Of a stretch of DNA of 64,000 nt, positions 17,059 to 26,915 are shown one piece after another. The notes under the pieces are model-generated. The model had not been told where the DNA came from. It made no database searches and saw only the letters and a list, made by a program, of their open reading frames with translations. Positions within the stretch are counted from its first letter, which is position 1. Each line of letters starts with the position of its first letter. A program made the position numbers and the translations under genes. The stretch is from an uncultured bacterium (GTDB lineage Bacteria > Bacillota_I > Bacilli_A > Acholeplasmatales > Anaeroplasmataceae): NCBI GenBank assembly GCA_949293265.1, contig CASFCK010000002.1, forward strand, positions 43,609 to 107,608, read 5' to 3'.

Positions 17059-17843
17059 AAAGAATATTAATATGTAATGACTTATGCGTTACTAGTAAAG
17101 CAGCAATCCAACTAAACGCATCTACATTAAACATTTTAGGCTATGATGCGGATATTTTACCAACTAGTCTATTTTCTACTAATCTGGCATTTAAAGATGT
17201 TGTTAAAGAAGATACTAGTCATTTTCTAAGCGAAACATTAAAAATATTTAAAAAGTTAAATATTAAATATAATGCTATTTATTTAGGCTATTTAGTAAAT
17301 GAAACAAATATTAAAAGCCTAATCGATTATGCTTCTAATACTAAAATCTATTTTGATCCTATCTTAGGTGATAATGATAGATATTATAAAGGTATTGATA
17401 ATAATTACACTAAACAAATTTTACCATTGATTCAAAAATCTTATCTTATAACACCTAACTTGTTTGAGGCTAAAATGATTTTAGGTCAGGCTTTAGCACC
17501 TAAAGAAACACTTAAATCTTTAGCTGAATTAGGTCCGCAAATAGTGGTATTAACCGGTGTTTATGAAGCAAATTTATATGGTGCTTATCTTTATGATAAG
17601 AAGAAAGATGAAATATATTTTTATGGTAAAAATAAAATAGATTATTATCCTCATGGTACTGGTGATATCTTTAGTGCCTTATTAATGGGTTTATTAGAAA
17701 AAAAATATCCTGCTTATGAAGCCTTAAAAATAGCAATTGAGATAATACATACAATAATTAAAAATAATAGTCTATCTAATCAAAATTTATTAATGGGATT
17801 AGATTACCTAACTATTCTAAAAGAAGAAATAAACAAACTATAG
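17055..17843 (+). CDS. Pyridoxal/pyridoxamine kinase-like protein (PfkB/ribokinase superfamily)
   Basis: 262 aa. Ribokinase-fold motifs: YFDPILGDN (about 98), [14 protein letters not shown] (about 134), QIVVLTGVY (about 165) and the anion-hole/catalytic-base segment [14 protein letters not shown] (about 201), with Asp as base. This pattern fits PdxY/PdxK-type kinases that phosphorylate vitamin B6 vitamers to feed PLP formation; hydroxymethylpyrimidine kinases are the main alternative. It overlaps leuS by 4 nt (ATGA) and is closed by a terminator. PLP is the cofactor of SufS encoded just downstream, but the two genes are in separate transcripts. Confidence 0.75.
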   Translation: MKRILICNDLCVTSKAAIQLNASTLNILGYDADILPTSLFSTNLAFKDVVKEDTSHFLSETLKIFKKLNIKYNAIYLGYLVNETNIKSLIDYASNTKIYFDPILGDNDRYYKGIDNNYTKQILPLIQKSYLITPNLFEAKMILGQALAPKETLKSLAELGPQIVVLTGVYEANLYGAYLYDKKKDEIYFYGKNKIDYYPHGTGDIFSALLMGLLEKKYPAYEALKIAIEIIHTIIKNNSLSNQNLLMGLDYLTILKEEINKL

Positions 17844-17870
17844 CTGTCTATAAAAGACAGCTTATTTTAT
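17842..17870 (+). terminator. Terminator after the kinase gene
   Basis: AGCTGTCT and AGACAGCT form an 8-bp stem with a short ATAAA loop, followed by TATTTTAT. Confidence 0.75.
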
Positions 17871-17876
17871 AGGTAT

Positions 17877-17911
17877 AATTGCTAGCAATTTAATTCTTAT
17901 TATTGTATAAT
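17877..17911 (+). promoter_or_regulatory. suf operon promoter with a 14-bp palindrome
   Basis: A perfect TATAAT at 17906-17911 lies 6 nt before the ribosome-binding region of sufC. The perfect palindrome AATTGCTAGCAATT at 17877-17890 covers the expected -35 position, so it is a candidate operator for an iron-sulfur or iron regulator. A second TATAAT at 17874-17879 overlaps it. Regulator identity is not known. Confidence 0.5.
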
Positions 17912-17934
17912 TTGCAAGGAAAGAAGTGGAAAAT

Positions 17935-18759
17935 ATGACAAATGTATTAGAAATAAAAGATTTATATGTTAAAGTACCGGAAAAAGAAATTTTAAAGGGT
18001 TTAAACTTAACAATTAAAACCGGTGAAATTCATGCGATTATGGGTCCTAATGGTACAGGTAAATCTACGCTTGCTTCAGTTGTAATGGGTAAAGAAAATT
18101 ATCAAGTTACTAGTGGTGATATTTTATTTGATAATGAATCAATATTATCTTTAAAAGTTGATGAAAGAGCTAGAAAAGGTATATTTTTAGCTTATCAAAA
18201 TCCAGAAGAAGTTAGCGGTGTAACAAATTCAGATTTTGTAAGACAAGCCATGAAGGCTTGTACTGGCAAGGATATAAATTTATTTTCTTTTATCCGCAAA
18301 TATGAAAAAGCTTGTAAAGATTTAAAAATGCCTGATGATTTAGCTCATCGTTATTTAAACGAAGGCTTTTCAGGTGGAGAAAAAAAGCGTAATGAAATTT
18401 TACAAATGAAAATGTTAGAGCCAAAATTTGCCATATTAGATGAAATAGATTCAGGGTTAGACGTTGATGCTTTAAGAATAGTTGGAGAAAACGTATATGA
18501 TATGGTTAATGAAAACCTAGGCGTTTTATTAATAACTCACTATGAAAGACTATTAGATTATATTAAACCTGATTTTGTTCATGTTATGATTAATGGTAAA
18601 ATCGTTATGACTGGTGGTCATGAGTTAATTGAAAAAATAGATCGTGAAGGCTATGATTGGGTTAAAGATGAATTAGGTCTAGAAATAGAAGATGAAGAAG
18701 AAACAAGAACTCATGCTATATTAGGTTCATGTGCTCACGCAGGTAAGGGTAATGAATAG
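17935..18759 (+). CDS. sufC: SufC, ABC-type ATPase of Fe-S cluster assembly
   Basis: 274 aa from the ATG at 17935 (AAGGAAAG upstream; a GTG at 17926 is too close to that site). Walker A is GPNGTGKST (about 36-44), the signature region is EGFSGGEKKRNEI (about 142), Walker B is FAILDEIDSGLDVD (about 163) and the H-loop is LLITHYERLL. The ATPase drives the SufBC2D scaffold. The family normally ends near YDWVKDELG; here about 28 residues follow, ending in GSCAHAGKGNE, an unusual Cys/His-containing tail. Its last codons overlap sufD by 8 nt. First gene of sufC-D-S-U-B. Confidence 0.95.
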   Translation: MTNVLEIKDLYVKVPEKEILKGLNLTIKTGEIHAIMGPNGTGKSTLASVVMGKENYQVTSGDILFDNESILSLKVDERARKGIFLAYQNPEEVSGVTNSDFVRQAMKACTGKDINLFSFIRKYEKACKDLKMPDDLAHRYLNEGFSGGEKKRNEILQMKMLEPKFAILDEIDSGLDVDALRIVGENVYDMVNENLGVLLITHYERLLDYIKPDFVHVMINGKIVMTGGHELIEKIDREGYDWVKDELGLEIEDEEETRTHAILGSCAHAGKGNE

Positions 18760-19411
18760 AATTGTGATTGAAGAAACTAATTCTGATGTTTTTTATGAAT
18801 TAGCCGAAAATGAAGAATTAACTTATATTGCTTTAAAAAACATTAGTAAAAGAAAATTCATATTAAATAGCGGATCAAAATTAAGTTATATTAATATTAA
18901 TCTCAATAATGTTGATGATAATTTAGAAGTTTTATTAACAGGTGAAAATGCAATTTTTGATGGTAAAACTTTAACAGTTGGAAATAAAGGAAGTTTTATT
19001 TTCAAACAAAATATATCTCATAACGCTAAACAAACTAGATCTAATATAACCAATTTAGCAATTGCTTTAGGGGATGCTTTTATTAAATATGAAACAACAG
19101 GCCATATTTTAAATAAAATGGCTAAGTCTTATTGTCGTCAATTAGCTAAAGGAATTATCGTTAATGATACTGCTAAAATAAGTGCATTGCCAATTTTATT
19201 AATAGATGAAAATGACGTTTTTGCTTATCATGGGGCAGCTATTGGTAAAATTAATGATGATGAATTATTTTATTTAATGAGTAGAGGTTTAACTAAAGAT
19301 GAAGCTATATCATTGTTAGTTAAGGCTTTAATTAATCCGATTTTAGATGTTCTTCCAACTGATATTAAAACTGATATTAGTGAAGAACTAGAAAAGAGAA
19401 TAAAAATATGA
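18752..19411 (+). CDS. sufD: SufD, short form
   Basis: About 219 aa, half the length of typical SufD (~400-440 aa). The C-terminal ~130 residues match the SufB/SufD family: RSNITNLAIALGDAFIKYET, then AKGIIVNDTAKISALP, FAYHGAAIGKINDDELFYLM and SRGLTKDEAISLLVKALINP. The N-terminal helical domain and much of the beta-helix are missing. The gene is intact and in frame, so this is a naturally shortened scaffold partner, not a pseudogene. Start ATG at 18752 follows GGTAAGGG and overlaps sufC; its stop overlaps sufS as ATGA. Confidence 0.88.
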   Translation: MNRIVIEETNSDVFYELAENEELTYIALKNISKRKFILNSGSKLSYININLNNVDDNLEVLLTGENAIFDGKTLTVGNKGSFIFKQNISHNAKQTRSNITNLAIALGDAFIKYETTGHILNKMAKSYCRQLAKGIIVNDTAKISALPILLIDENDVFAYHGAAIGKINDDELFYLMSRGLTKDEAISLLVKALINPILDVLPTDIKTDISEELEKRIKI

Positions 19412-20622
19412 TTGATGTAAAAAAAATAAGAAAAGATTTTTTAGTATATGATAAATATAAGGATTTATGCTATTTAGATAGTGCAGCATCAGCATTAAAA
19501 TTAAACCCGGTTAATGAATCAATATATAACTATATGGCATATAATGGTACTAATGTCCATCGCGGAGTTTATAAATTATCTTATGAAGCAACAAATATGT
19601 ATGAAGAAACAAGAGATGTTGTAGCTAATTTCATCAATGCTAAAAGCGATGAAATAGTTTTTACAAGAGGAGCCTCAGACGCTCTAAATTTAGTTGCTTT
19701 AAGTTATGGATTTAATTTTTTAAGTGAAGGTGATGAAATTATATCATCAGAATTAGAACATCATTCTAGCCAAATGCCATGGCTAAATGTAGCTTTAAAG
19801 AAAAATTGTAAAATCAAATATGTTCCTTTAGAAAACAACCAAATAACAGTAGAAAATTTTCAAAAAGTTTTAACAAATAAGACAAAAGTAGTCGCATTAA
19901 CTCATGTATCAAATGTATTAGGTTATGTAACACCAATCAAAGAAATAATTAAATTAGCTCATAATGTTGGAGCAATTGTGATTGTTGATGCTGCTCAAAG
20001 TATTCCGCATATGTCAGTTGATGTTAAAGATTTAGATTGTGATTTTTTGGCTTTTTCAGGCCATAAATTAATGGGACCTACAGGTGTTGGTGTTTTGTAT
20101 GGAAAACATAAATTACTAGAGATGTTACCACCTGTTGAATTTGGCGGTGATATGGCTGAAGATGTCTATACTACTCATATGAGTTATAAAGATGCACCTT
20201 ACAAATTTGAAACAGGTACACCGATGATTGCTGAAGTAATTGCCTTAAAAGAAGCAATTAAATATTTACAAAACCTAGGATTAAATAATGTTTATGAACA
20301 TGAAAAACATTTAAAAGAATTGGCTATTTCTGAACTTAAAAAGTTAGAGGATGTCGAAATATATAATTTGGATTCTCCAACCGGTATAATAAGTTTTAAT
20401 ATTAAAGGTTGTCATCCCCATGATGCCGCTTCTGTTTATGACAAAAATAATGTCTGTTTAAGAGCCGGTCATCATTGTGCAGAATTAGTTATGCATCATT
20501 TAAATGTAGTAGGGACTTTAAGAGCTTCATTCTATATTTATAATGATGAAGAAGATGTAAAGCGATTTATAGAATCAACAAAAGAAGCATGTGATTTCTT
20601 TAGAATGTTTAGGGAGGATTAA
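19408..20622 (+). CDS. sufS: SufS, cysteine desulfurase
   Basis: 404 aa, normal length. Class V aminotransferase fold with a PLP-binding lysine in FLAFSGHKLMGPTGVG (about 222), TRGASDALNLV near the N-terminus, and the catalytic cysteine loop CLRAGHHCAE (about 351-360, the second Cys carrying the persulfide). It removes sulfur from cysteine and passes it to SufU. It starts within sufD (ATGA overlap), and its last codons AGG GAG G encode the ribosome-binding site of sufU. Confidence 0.96.
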   Translation: MIDVKKIRKDFLVYDKYKDLCYLDSAASALKLNPVNESIYNYMAYNGTNVHRGVYKLSYEATNMYEETRDVVANFINAKSDEIVFTRGASDALNLVALSYGFNFLSEGDEIISSELEHHSSQMPWLNVALKKNCKIKYVPLENNQITVENFQKVLTNKTKVVALTHVSNVLGYVTPIKEIIKLAHNVGAIVIVDAAQSIPHMSVDVKDLDCDFLAFSGHKLMGPTGVGVLYGKHKLLEMLPPVEFGGDMAEDVYTTHMSYKDAPYKFETGTPMIAEVIALKEAIKYLQNLGLNNVYEHEKHLKELAISELKKLEDVEIYNLDSPTGIISFNIKGCHPHDAASVYDKNNVCLRAGHHCAELVMHHLNVVGTLRASFYIYNDEEDVKRFIESTKEACDFFRMFRED

Positions 20623-20623
20623 T

Positions 20624-21067
20624 ATGAAATTAGAAGATTTATATCGTCAAGTTATAATGGATCACTATAAGAATCCTCGTAATAAAGGTTTAGTTAACGA
20701 AGAAGGCTTTAAAGAAGTACATTTACATAATCCTTCATGTGGTGATGATGTTACAATTGAAGTGAAAGTTGAAGATGGAACTGTTAAAAGTATTAAGCAT
20801 GATGGAACAGGATGTTCAATTTGTTGTTCATCAGCTTCTGTAATGTCAGAAACATTAGCTGGGAAAAAGGTAGATGAAGCTAAAGTTTTAATTAATGATT
20901 TTTTTGAGATTATTCAAGGAAATGAAATTAAAGAAGAACAAGAGGAAGCTTTAGGAGAAGCATTAGCATATAAGGGCGTTTCACAATTTCCGGCGCGAAT
21001 AAAATGTGCTACGCTAGCTTGGAAGGCTTGTGAAAAAGCTTTAGAAGATGGTGATGATAATGAATGA
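20624..21067 (+). CDS. sufU: SufU, zinc-dependent sulfurtransferase/scaffold
   Basis: 147 aa from the ATG at 20624 (AGGGAGG 6 nt upstream). Three conserved cysteine sites are present: NPSCGDDV (about 41), [10 protein letters not shown] (about 66) and RIKCATLAW (about 128). The insert between the last two (about residues 83-110) is characteristic of SufU compared with IscU. The middle site carries two additional cysteines (CSICC) where many SufU proteins have CAIS, which may add ligands. It accepts sulfur from SufS. It overlaps sufB by 8 nt. Confidence 0.93.
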   Translation: MKLEDLYRQVIMDHYKNPRNKGLVNEEGFKEVHLHNPSCGDDVTIEVKVEDGTVKSIKHDGTGCSICCSSASVMSETLAGKKVDEAKVLINDFFEIIQGNEIKEEQEEALGEALAYKGVSQFPARIKCATLAWKACEKALEDGDDNE

Positions 21068-22454
21068 TGAAAAAATAATTGAAGATTATAAATATGGCTT
21101 TAAAACAGAAGTAAATCCTTATTTAACGTCTGGTAAAGGTTTAAATGAAGATGTCGTTAGATTTATTTCAACAGCTAAATCAGAGCCGCAATTTATGCTC
21201 AATTATCGTTTAGAAAGCTATAAAAGCTTTTTAAAATTACAAAATCCTAAATGGGGTCCTGATTTATCTGGTATTGATTTTGATGAATATACATACTATG
21301 TAAAAAGTACTAAAGACCAAGTTAACGACTGGGAAAAAGTACCAACAAAGATCAAAGATACCTTTGCTAAACTTGGTATTCCTGAGGCTGAAGCTAAATA
21401 TTTATCAGGTACATCTACTCAATTTGAATCAGAAGTTGTTTATCATAAAAATCTTAAAGAATTAGATGAACTTGGAGTTATATTTTGTGACACTGACACA
21501 GCCTTAAAAAAATATCCGGAATTATTCAAAAAATATTTTGGTACAATTGTTCCTAAAACTGATAATAAATATGCCGCTTTAAATAGTGCAGTCTGGTCTG
21601 GTGGTTCTTTTATCTATGTACCTAAAGGAGTAAAAGTAGATAAGCCAGTTCAATCATATTTCAGAATTAACTCAGAAAAAGTTGGTCAATTTGAACGTAC
21701 TTTAATTATTGTCGATGATGATGCATCTATACATTATGTTGAGGGTTGCACAGCCCCAATATATTCTAAAGATAGTTTACATGCGGCAGTTGTTGAGATA
21801 TATGTTGGAAAAAATGCTAAATGTCGCTATTCAACTGTTCAAAACTGGTCTAATAATATTATAAACTTAGTTACTAAAAGAGCTAGAGTAATGGAAAATG
21901 GATTAATGGAATGGATAGATGGCAATGTTGGTTCAGGCCTAAACATGAAATATCCAGCTTGTATTTTAGAAGGTGATTATTCTAAAGGTACTACAGTATC
22001 TATAGCATTTGCCGCTAAAGGTCAATATCAAGATACGGGAGCTAAAATGATTCATATTGGTAAACATACTACTTCAAATATTATTTCGAAGTCTATATGT
22101 CGGGCTGGCGGTGTTGTTAATTATCGTGGTTTAGTGAATTGTGTTAATAATGCTAAATATGCTAAAAGTCATGTTGAATGTGATACTTTAATTTTAGATG
22201 ATATTTCTAAAAGTGATACAATCCCAACCAATATAGGTCAAAATAGTGAAATGTATATAGAACATGAAGCTACTGTTTCTAAAGTTAATGAAGATCAACT
22301 GTTTTACTTAATGAGTAGAGGGTTAAGCGAAGATGAAGCAACTGAAATGATAATTATGGGCTTTATTGAGCCATTTTCTAAGGAATTGCCAATGGAATAT
22401 GCTGTTGAGCTTAATCGCTTAATTAAAATGGAAATGAAAGATGCAATAGGTTAG
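21060..22454 (+). CDS. sufB: SufB, Fe-S scaffold protein
   Basis: 464 aa from the ATG at 21060, which follows GGTGATGAT; three earlier in-frame starts at 21048, 21051 and 21054 are less well placed. Full-length SufB: YYVKST near the N-terminus, [68 protein letters not shown] and the C-terminal [20 protein letters not shown]. It forms the SufBCD complex on which clusters are built. The hydrogenase at 56186 is an obvious client with multiple clusters. Only 4 nt separate it from the thioesterase gene. Confidence 0.96.
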   Translation: MNDEKIIEDYKYGFKTEVNPYLTSGKGLNEDVVRFISTAKSEPQFMLNYRLESYKSFLKLQNPKWGPDLSGIDFDEYTYYVKSTKDQVNDWEKVPTKIKDTFAKLGIPEAEAKYLSGTSTQFESEVVYHKNLKELDELGVIFCDTDTALKKYPELFKKYFGTIVPKTDNKYAALNSAVWSGGSFIYVPKGVKVDKPVQSYFRINSEKVGQFERTLIIVDDDASIHYVEGCTAPIYSKDSLHAAVVEIYVGKNAKCRYSTVQNWSNNIINLVTKRARVMENGLMEWIDGNVGSGLNMKYPACILEGDYSKGTTVSIAFAAKGQYQDTGAKMIHIGKHTTSNIISKSICRAGGVVNYRGLVNCVNNAKYAKSHVECDTLILDDISKSDTIPTNIGQNSEMYIEHEATVSKVNEDQLFYLMSRGLSEDEATEMIIMGFIEPFSKELPMEYAVELNRLIKMEMKDAIG

Positions 22455-22458
22455 AAAT

Positions 22459-23178
22459 ATGAAATTATTATATGAAACCAGTTATAAAATGCGCACTAAC
22501 GATTTTACATGTTATGACACAATCACTCCAACTTCAATTTTAGATTCATTTCAAGATGTCGCGGGAATTCATGCAAGTATGTTGAAAATGGGTTTTACCG
22601 ATATGCTAAATAAAGGCTATTATTGGGTTGTATCAAGAGAAAGAGTCTCAGTTTTAGGTAATGTTTTACCAGGTGAAACAATTAAAGTTTTAACATGGCC
22701 AGAACCTAAAAAAGGAGTTAGTTTTATTCGTAATTACAAAATGTTGAATTCTAAAGATGAAATTGTAGCAGTTGGTTCATCATTATGGGTAGTTATAAAT
22801 AGCAATACTAGACGTTTAGAGCGCGCTAGAGATATTGATTATGAAGGTGAAATCATAGATGAGATTATCTATGAAAAATTAAATAAATTAGATGAAATTG
22901 AAATGACAGGCCCTGTTTATAATCACCAAGTAAAATTTAGTGATTTAGATCATAATAAACATATGAATAATTCTAAATATATGGAAATATTTTTAAATAT
23001 TATCGACTTAAAAGAAAATGAAAAAATATTAAATTTTCAACTAGATTTTATTCATGAAGCTAAAGAAAAAGAAATTTTACAAGTTAAATATCTAAAAATA
23101 GATAATAAATATCATTTTGCTGGCTATATAAATGATTCTTTAGCTATTAGGGCAGAAATAGAGGTAGAAAATGCTTAA
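22459..23178 (+). CDS. Acyl-ACP thioesterase (FatA/FatB-like, double hotdog)
   Basis: 239 aa with two hotdog domains. The first holds SFQDVAGIHA and YYWVVSRERV (about 30-65); the second holds FSDLDHNKHMNNSKYMEIF (about 154-172), the characteristic D-x-x-x-H-x-N segment. It would release fatty acids from acyl carrier protein, ending fatty-acid elongation or adjusting chain length. It follows sufB by 4 nt and overlaps the next gene by 8 nt, so it sits in the same transcript as the SUF genes. Confidence 0.85.
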   Translation: MKLLYETSYKMRTNDFTCYDTITPTSILDSFQDVAGIHASMLKMGFTDMLNKGYYWVVSRERVSVLGNVLPGETIKVLTWPEPKKGVSFIRNYKMLNSKDEIVAVGSSLWVVINSNTRRLERARDIDYEGEIIDEIIYEKLNKLDEIEMTGPVYNHQVKFSDLDHNKHMNNSKYMEIFLNIIDLKENEKILNFQLDFIHEAKEKEILQVKYLKIDNKYHFAGYINDSLAIRAEIEVENA

Positions 23179-24436
23179 CTTTTTAAATTTTATGCGTGAA
23201 TCAGTTTCTAATTATCATGCTTGCTTAAATATAGAAGAAATATTGTTAAAAGAAAATTATCAAAAATTAGAAGATAATAAATATTGGAATTTAGAATATG
23301 ACAAAAAATACTATCTAAAACATAATTCAAGATCAATTATTGCCTTTACTACACCTGCTAAAAAAACCTTATTAGGTTCAAATTTAGTAGTTAGTCATGT
23401 TGATTCACCAACATTTAAAATAAAACCACAAGCTTTATTAGCTGATGGTAATTACATTAGACTAAATACGGAAGTTTATGGTGGTCCGATTTTGTCTAGT
23501 TGGTATGATAAGCCATTAAGTATTGCAGGCCAAATATTAATAAAAAAAGAAGATAAGATCGAAGAAAGATTTATTTATATCGATAAGGATTTACTAATAA
23601 TTCCTAGTGTTCCTCCTCATCTAGACCCTAAAGTTAGCAAGGGAGTAGAATATAATTTAAAGACTGATGTTATTCCTTTATTAGGCATAGATGGAAGCTT
23701 GTCATTATTAGAAATATTAAGCAAAGAATTAAATATAAGTTATACTGATATCTTAGATTTTGATTTATGTTTAGTTAATCGTCAAAGAGCAAGACTTGGT
23801 GGGTATAATAATGAATTTATATTTTCACCCCAAATAGATGACCTAGCTTCAGTATATGCAACTTTAGATGCGTTCATTAAAAGTGAGAATCATGAAGTGT
23901 TCAATTTTTATATTGCTTTTGACAACGAAGAAGTAGGTAGTATGACTTCAGAAGGTGCAGATTCGTCATATTTAAGGGAAACATTAACTAGAATTATGAC
24001 TAATTTATCTTATACATATGAAGAACAATTAATCGTTAAAAATAATTCTTTTGTTTTATCTTGTGATAATGCTCATGCAGTTAATCCTAATCATACAGAA
24101 CTATTTGATCCAAATAATAGACCATATTTAGGTAAAGGTGTAGTTTTAAAATATAATGCTAACTATCGTTATACTACAACTTCAATTTCTGCAAGCTATC
24201 TTAAAATACTTGCTAGTAAAGCTAAGCTAAATTTACAAGCTTATACTAATAGAAGAGATTTAAGAGGTGGCTCAACCTTAGGTGCATTACTAACAAGTCA
24301 ACTAGCAATAAATAGTGCGGACATTGGACTTCCACAACTAGCTATGCATTCAAATTTCGAAGTTTGTTCAACTAAAGATTTAGGTGATTTAGTTAAGCTT
24401 GTAGAAGTATTCTACAACAATGTATTTAAATCTTAA
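23171..24436 (+). CDS. M18-family aminopeptidase
   Basis: 421 aa zinc aminopeptidase of the aspartyl aminopeptidase family. Metal-site motifs in order: VVSHVDSPTFKIKP (about 76, His and Asp), QIDDLASVYA (about 221), AFDNEEVGSM (about 256, catalytic Glu pair), CDNAHAVNP (about 299) and the C-terminal AMHSNFEVCS (about 396). It trims N-terminal residues from peptides in the cytoplasm. Start ATG at 23171 overlaps the thioesterase. It closes the long suf transcript at a bidirectional terminator. Confidence 0.9.
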   Translation: MLNFLNFMRESVSNYHACLNIEEILLKENYQKLEDNKYWNLEYDKKYYLKHNSRSIIAFTTPAKKTLLGSNLVVSHVDSPTFKIKPQALLADGNYIRLNTEVYGGPILSSWYDKPLSIAGQILIKKEDKIEERFIYIDKDLLIIPSVPPHLDPKVSKGVEYNLKTDVIPLLGIDGSLSLLEILSKELNISYTDILDFDLCLVNRQRARLGGYNNEFIFSPQIDDLASVYATLDAFIKSENHEVFNFYIAFDNEEVGSMTSEGADSSYLRETLTRIMTNLSYTYEEQLIVKNNSFVLSCDNAHAVNPNHTELFDPNNRPYLGKGVVLKYNANYRYTTTSISASYLKILASKAKLNLQAYTNRRDLRGGSTLGALLTSQLAINSADIGLPQLAMHSNFEVCSTKDLGDLVKLVEVFYNNVFKS

Positions 24437-24458
24437 AAAAGCTTATAATTAAAAGAAA

Positions 24459-24487
24459 AACAAGGCTTATGCCTTGTTTATTTTTTT
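24459..24487. terminator. Bidirectional terminator between the M18 peptidase and the methyltransferase
   Basis: AACAAGGC, loop TTAT, GCCTTGTT, followed by TATTTTTTTT on the + strand and preceded by an A-rich run that gives T's on the minus strand. It serves both convergent transcripts. Confidence 0.85.
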
Positions 24488-25176
24488 TGTAATATAAACA
24501 TTATTCTTTCATCTTCCTCTAAAAGATCATCATTAAAATCACCAGCTATTTTTATTAATCTAAAATTAGAAAAATCGAGGTCTTTAAAATCATAGAAATA
24601 TTCATAATATTCTTCTTTATAAACATTATCATCTTCAGTAATTTTAACATCATGTTTTAAGGTTGTAGAATTTATTTTTTTGGTTTGCCAATCAATTTTA
24701 AATGTATCATAATCGTTTGTAAAATGATTATCTTCATATTCTTTCATCATATAAGGACTAAAAATATCAAATATAAAATAGCCACCAACATTTAAATGTT
24801 CATAAACAGAATTAAATAAGTCTTTGACTTTAGTTTTACTATCTAAAAAATTAACCGAATCAAAAAAACAAGTTATGACATCAAATTTAAAATCATATTT
24901 AAAACTAGTCATATCAGCAACTTTATAATCAATTTTAAAACGATTAATTTTAGCTTTTTCTTTGGCAATTTCAATTGCACTTTCAGATAGATCTAACCCA
25001 TAACAAGATATACCTTTATTAACAGCAAGCATTAGAAAAGACCCAGTTCCACAAGCTAAATCTAACAGTTTAGCATTAGGCTTTAAATAAGGCTCTATAA
25101 ACTCTAACCAAAGGTCATACTCTAAGGTTTGCATTATTTCATCATAATAATAAGAAAATTTTTTATAAGCGTTCAT
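24478..25176 (-). CDS. SAM-dependent methyltransferase, class I, substrate unknown
   Basis: 232 aa. AdoMet motif I is LLDLACGTGSFL (about 37-48), followed by CYGLDLSESAIEIAK (motif II acidic residue) and FDVITCFFDSVNFL (motif IV). The C-terminal half contains VGGYFIFDIFSPYMM. This pattern is common to small-molecule and RNA/protein methyltransferases, and no specificity motif stands out. Its ATG overlaps the rqcH stop (4 nt), so the two are translationally coupled and could act in related steps. Confidence 0.8.
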   Translation of the reverse strand: MNAYKKFSYYYDEIMQTLEYDLWLEFIEPYLKPNAKLLDLACGTGSFLMLAVNKGISCYGLDLSESAIEIAKEKAKINRFKIDYKVADMTSFKYDFKFDVITCFFDSVNFLDSKTKVKDLFNSVYEHLNVGGYFIFDIFSPYMMKEYEDNHFTNDYDTFKIDWQTKKINSTTLKHDVKITEDDNVYKEEYYEYFYDFKDLDFSNFRLIKIAGDFNDDLLEEDERIMFILQKK

Positions 25177-26804
25177 TTTATTACCTTTAATGTTTCAATA
25201 TATTTTTTATCAGGATCAATATAGATGGTATTTTGTCTTGAATAACTAACAAAACACCCTTTTTGTCCAGGTATCTTTTTAATAAATTTAACTTTAGTAT
25301 AGTCAACTGCCACACTAGAGCTTAAACTAGCATAACTATAATAAGCCGCCAACATAGCTGCACATCTAATTTCAGCTTCTGTTATATCATTTTCTTTAGC
25401 TAATACGACATGACTACCACTACCATCTTTCACATGGAACCAAAGCTCATTAGGTTTAGCCAATTTATGAGTAATATATTCATTTTGAATATTGTTTTTA
25501 CCAACATAAATTAAAGTACTACCGAGCTCATAAGTTAGGTATTTAGGTTTTTTCTTTTTAGTGGTTTTAGTGAAATTATCTGGTAGGTATTTATATTTTT
25601 TTAATTCATCTATCATTTCTAAAACGTCATTTAAATTAGCTCTATTGAGCTGATCATTTAATAAATTAAAATATTTAATTTCATTTAAACAAATGTTTGT
25701 TTGTTCTTCAATGTAAGATAATGATTTTTTTAATTTATGATATTTTTTATAATAACGTTGACTATTTTCTAATATAGTATATTTTTCATCTAAATTAATT
25801 ATAACTTCTTTGTTTTCATAATAATTAAAAACTGATATTTTTTTATCTTTTAGCTTTAAATTAGGAGCTTGAAGTAGAAGCTCTCCATAAATTTTATAGT
25901 TATCACAATCTAAAGCTTGTCTTTTTTCTTCAGCTAATTTTTCTAATTTTTGTTCATATTTTGTGATTTGTCGCTTAATAAATTTAGCTAGATCTGAACT
26001 TTCCTTTTTAATTTGATTTTCTTTTTCAATACTATAAAAGTTATCATCTAACAATGAAGATAAATCAGAGTAAGTTTTAATCGGTTCTAAAGAATAAAAA
26101 TAAAAATCTAGTTTATCATTATTATCTTTATATATAGATGGTAAATATGCTTCATTTAACAAATTATAAAAATTGTTTTTTATATCATCGGATTTAAAAC
26201 ACAGATTAGCAAAACTATAAGATGTACCTAAAAAATTAGTTAAAATATCTTTAGGCATATTTAAAGTTGAAAAATCAAAATCACTTAAATCATTATAGGG
26301 GTTAAGTTTATTAGTTTGGGGAAAAATATATTTAACATTTGGCATAATGATTCGATTAAATTCTCCAACACCATCATGATGTAATGAATCAAGGATTAAA
26401 TAATTGTTATCTGTTAAAATTAGATTAGAAAATTTACCCATTATTTCACAAATTAAGAGTTTGTTGGTTCTATCTTTCATTTCATTATAACCAACTAATT
26501 CAAAGATTAAAATACGATCAGTTTTATATTGATAGATGTCATTTATGAAATAACCCTCAATATTTTTTCGCAAGAATAGTGTAAAATTTTTAGGATTAGG
26601 ATTATTTATATATTCTTTATTCGTTAAATGAATTCGACTTGTTTGGGCATTGAATCCTAAAAACAATTTGTAATTATGACTATTTGCCCTAACGGTAAAA
26701 ATAAAATTGTTATCGGCAATGTCATTAATTTTAGAAATTCTACCTGTTTTTAAAACATCTAATTCCCTCTTTAATTTAGATAAAAAAACACCATCAAAAC
26801 TCAT
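25173..26804 (-). CDS. rqcH: RqcH (NFACT family), ribosome quality control factor
   Basis: 543 aa, typical length. NFACT-N domain opens with FDGVFLSKLKRELDVLKTGR and contains KDRTNKLLICEIMGKFSNLI. A long coiled-coil region occupies about 270-390, and the NFACT-R domain contains NELWFHVKDGSGSHVVLA (about 452) and a C-terminal YIDPDKKYI. RqcH binds stalled 50S subunits and adds alanine tails to nascent chains; older annotations call it fibronectin-binding protein. Start ATG is preceded on the minus strand by GGTGAT. It is divergent from the secreted protein at 26916. Confidence 0.92.
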   Translation of the reverse strand: MSFDGVFLSKLKRELDVLKTGRISKINDIADNNFIFTVRANSHNYKLFLGFNAQTSRIHLTNKEYINNPNPKNFTLFLRKNIEGYFINDIYQYKTDRILIFELVGYNEMKDRTNKLLICEIMGKFSNLILTDNNYLILDSLHHDGVGEFNRIIMPNVKYIFPQTNKLNPYNDLSDFDFSTLNMPKDILTNFLGTSYSFANLCFKSDDIKNNFYNLLNEAYLPSIYKDNNDKLDFYFYSLEPIKTYSDLSSLLDDNFYSIEKENQIKKESSDLAKFIKRQITKYEQKLEKLAEEKRQALDCDNYKIYGELLLQAPNLKLKDKKISVFNYYENKEVIINLDEKYTILENSQRYYKKYHKLKKSLSYIEEQTNICLNEIKYFNLLNDQLNRANLNDVLEMIDELKKYKYLPDNFTKTTKKKKPKYLTYELGSTLIYVGKNNIQNEYITHKLAKPNELWFHVKDGSGSHVVLAKENDITEAEIRCAAMLAAYYSYASLSSSVAVDYTKVKFIKKIPGQKGCFVSYSRQNTIYIDPDKKYIETLKVIK

Positions 26805-26844
26805 AAATAATCACCATCATAAATTATATAATAATCTTTATTTT

Positions 26845-26873
26845 TTGCAATAACATTAACTTTATTATATAAT
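26845..26873 (+). promoter_or_regulatory. Sigma-A promoter of the secreted-protein gene
   Basis: TTGCAA (26845-26850), 17-bp spacer, TATAAT (26868-26873). Confidence 0.6.
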
Positions 26874-26915
26874 AAAAATAGAAGAAGGCTGTTAAATTTA
26901 AATGAAAGGAAAAAA

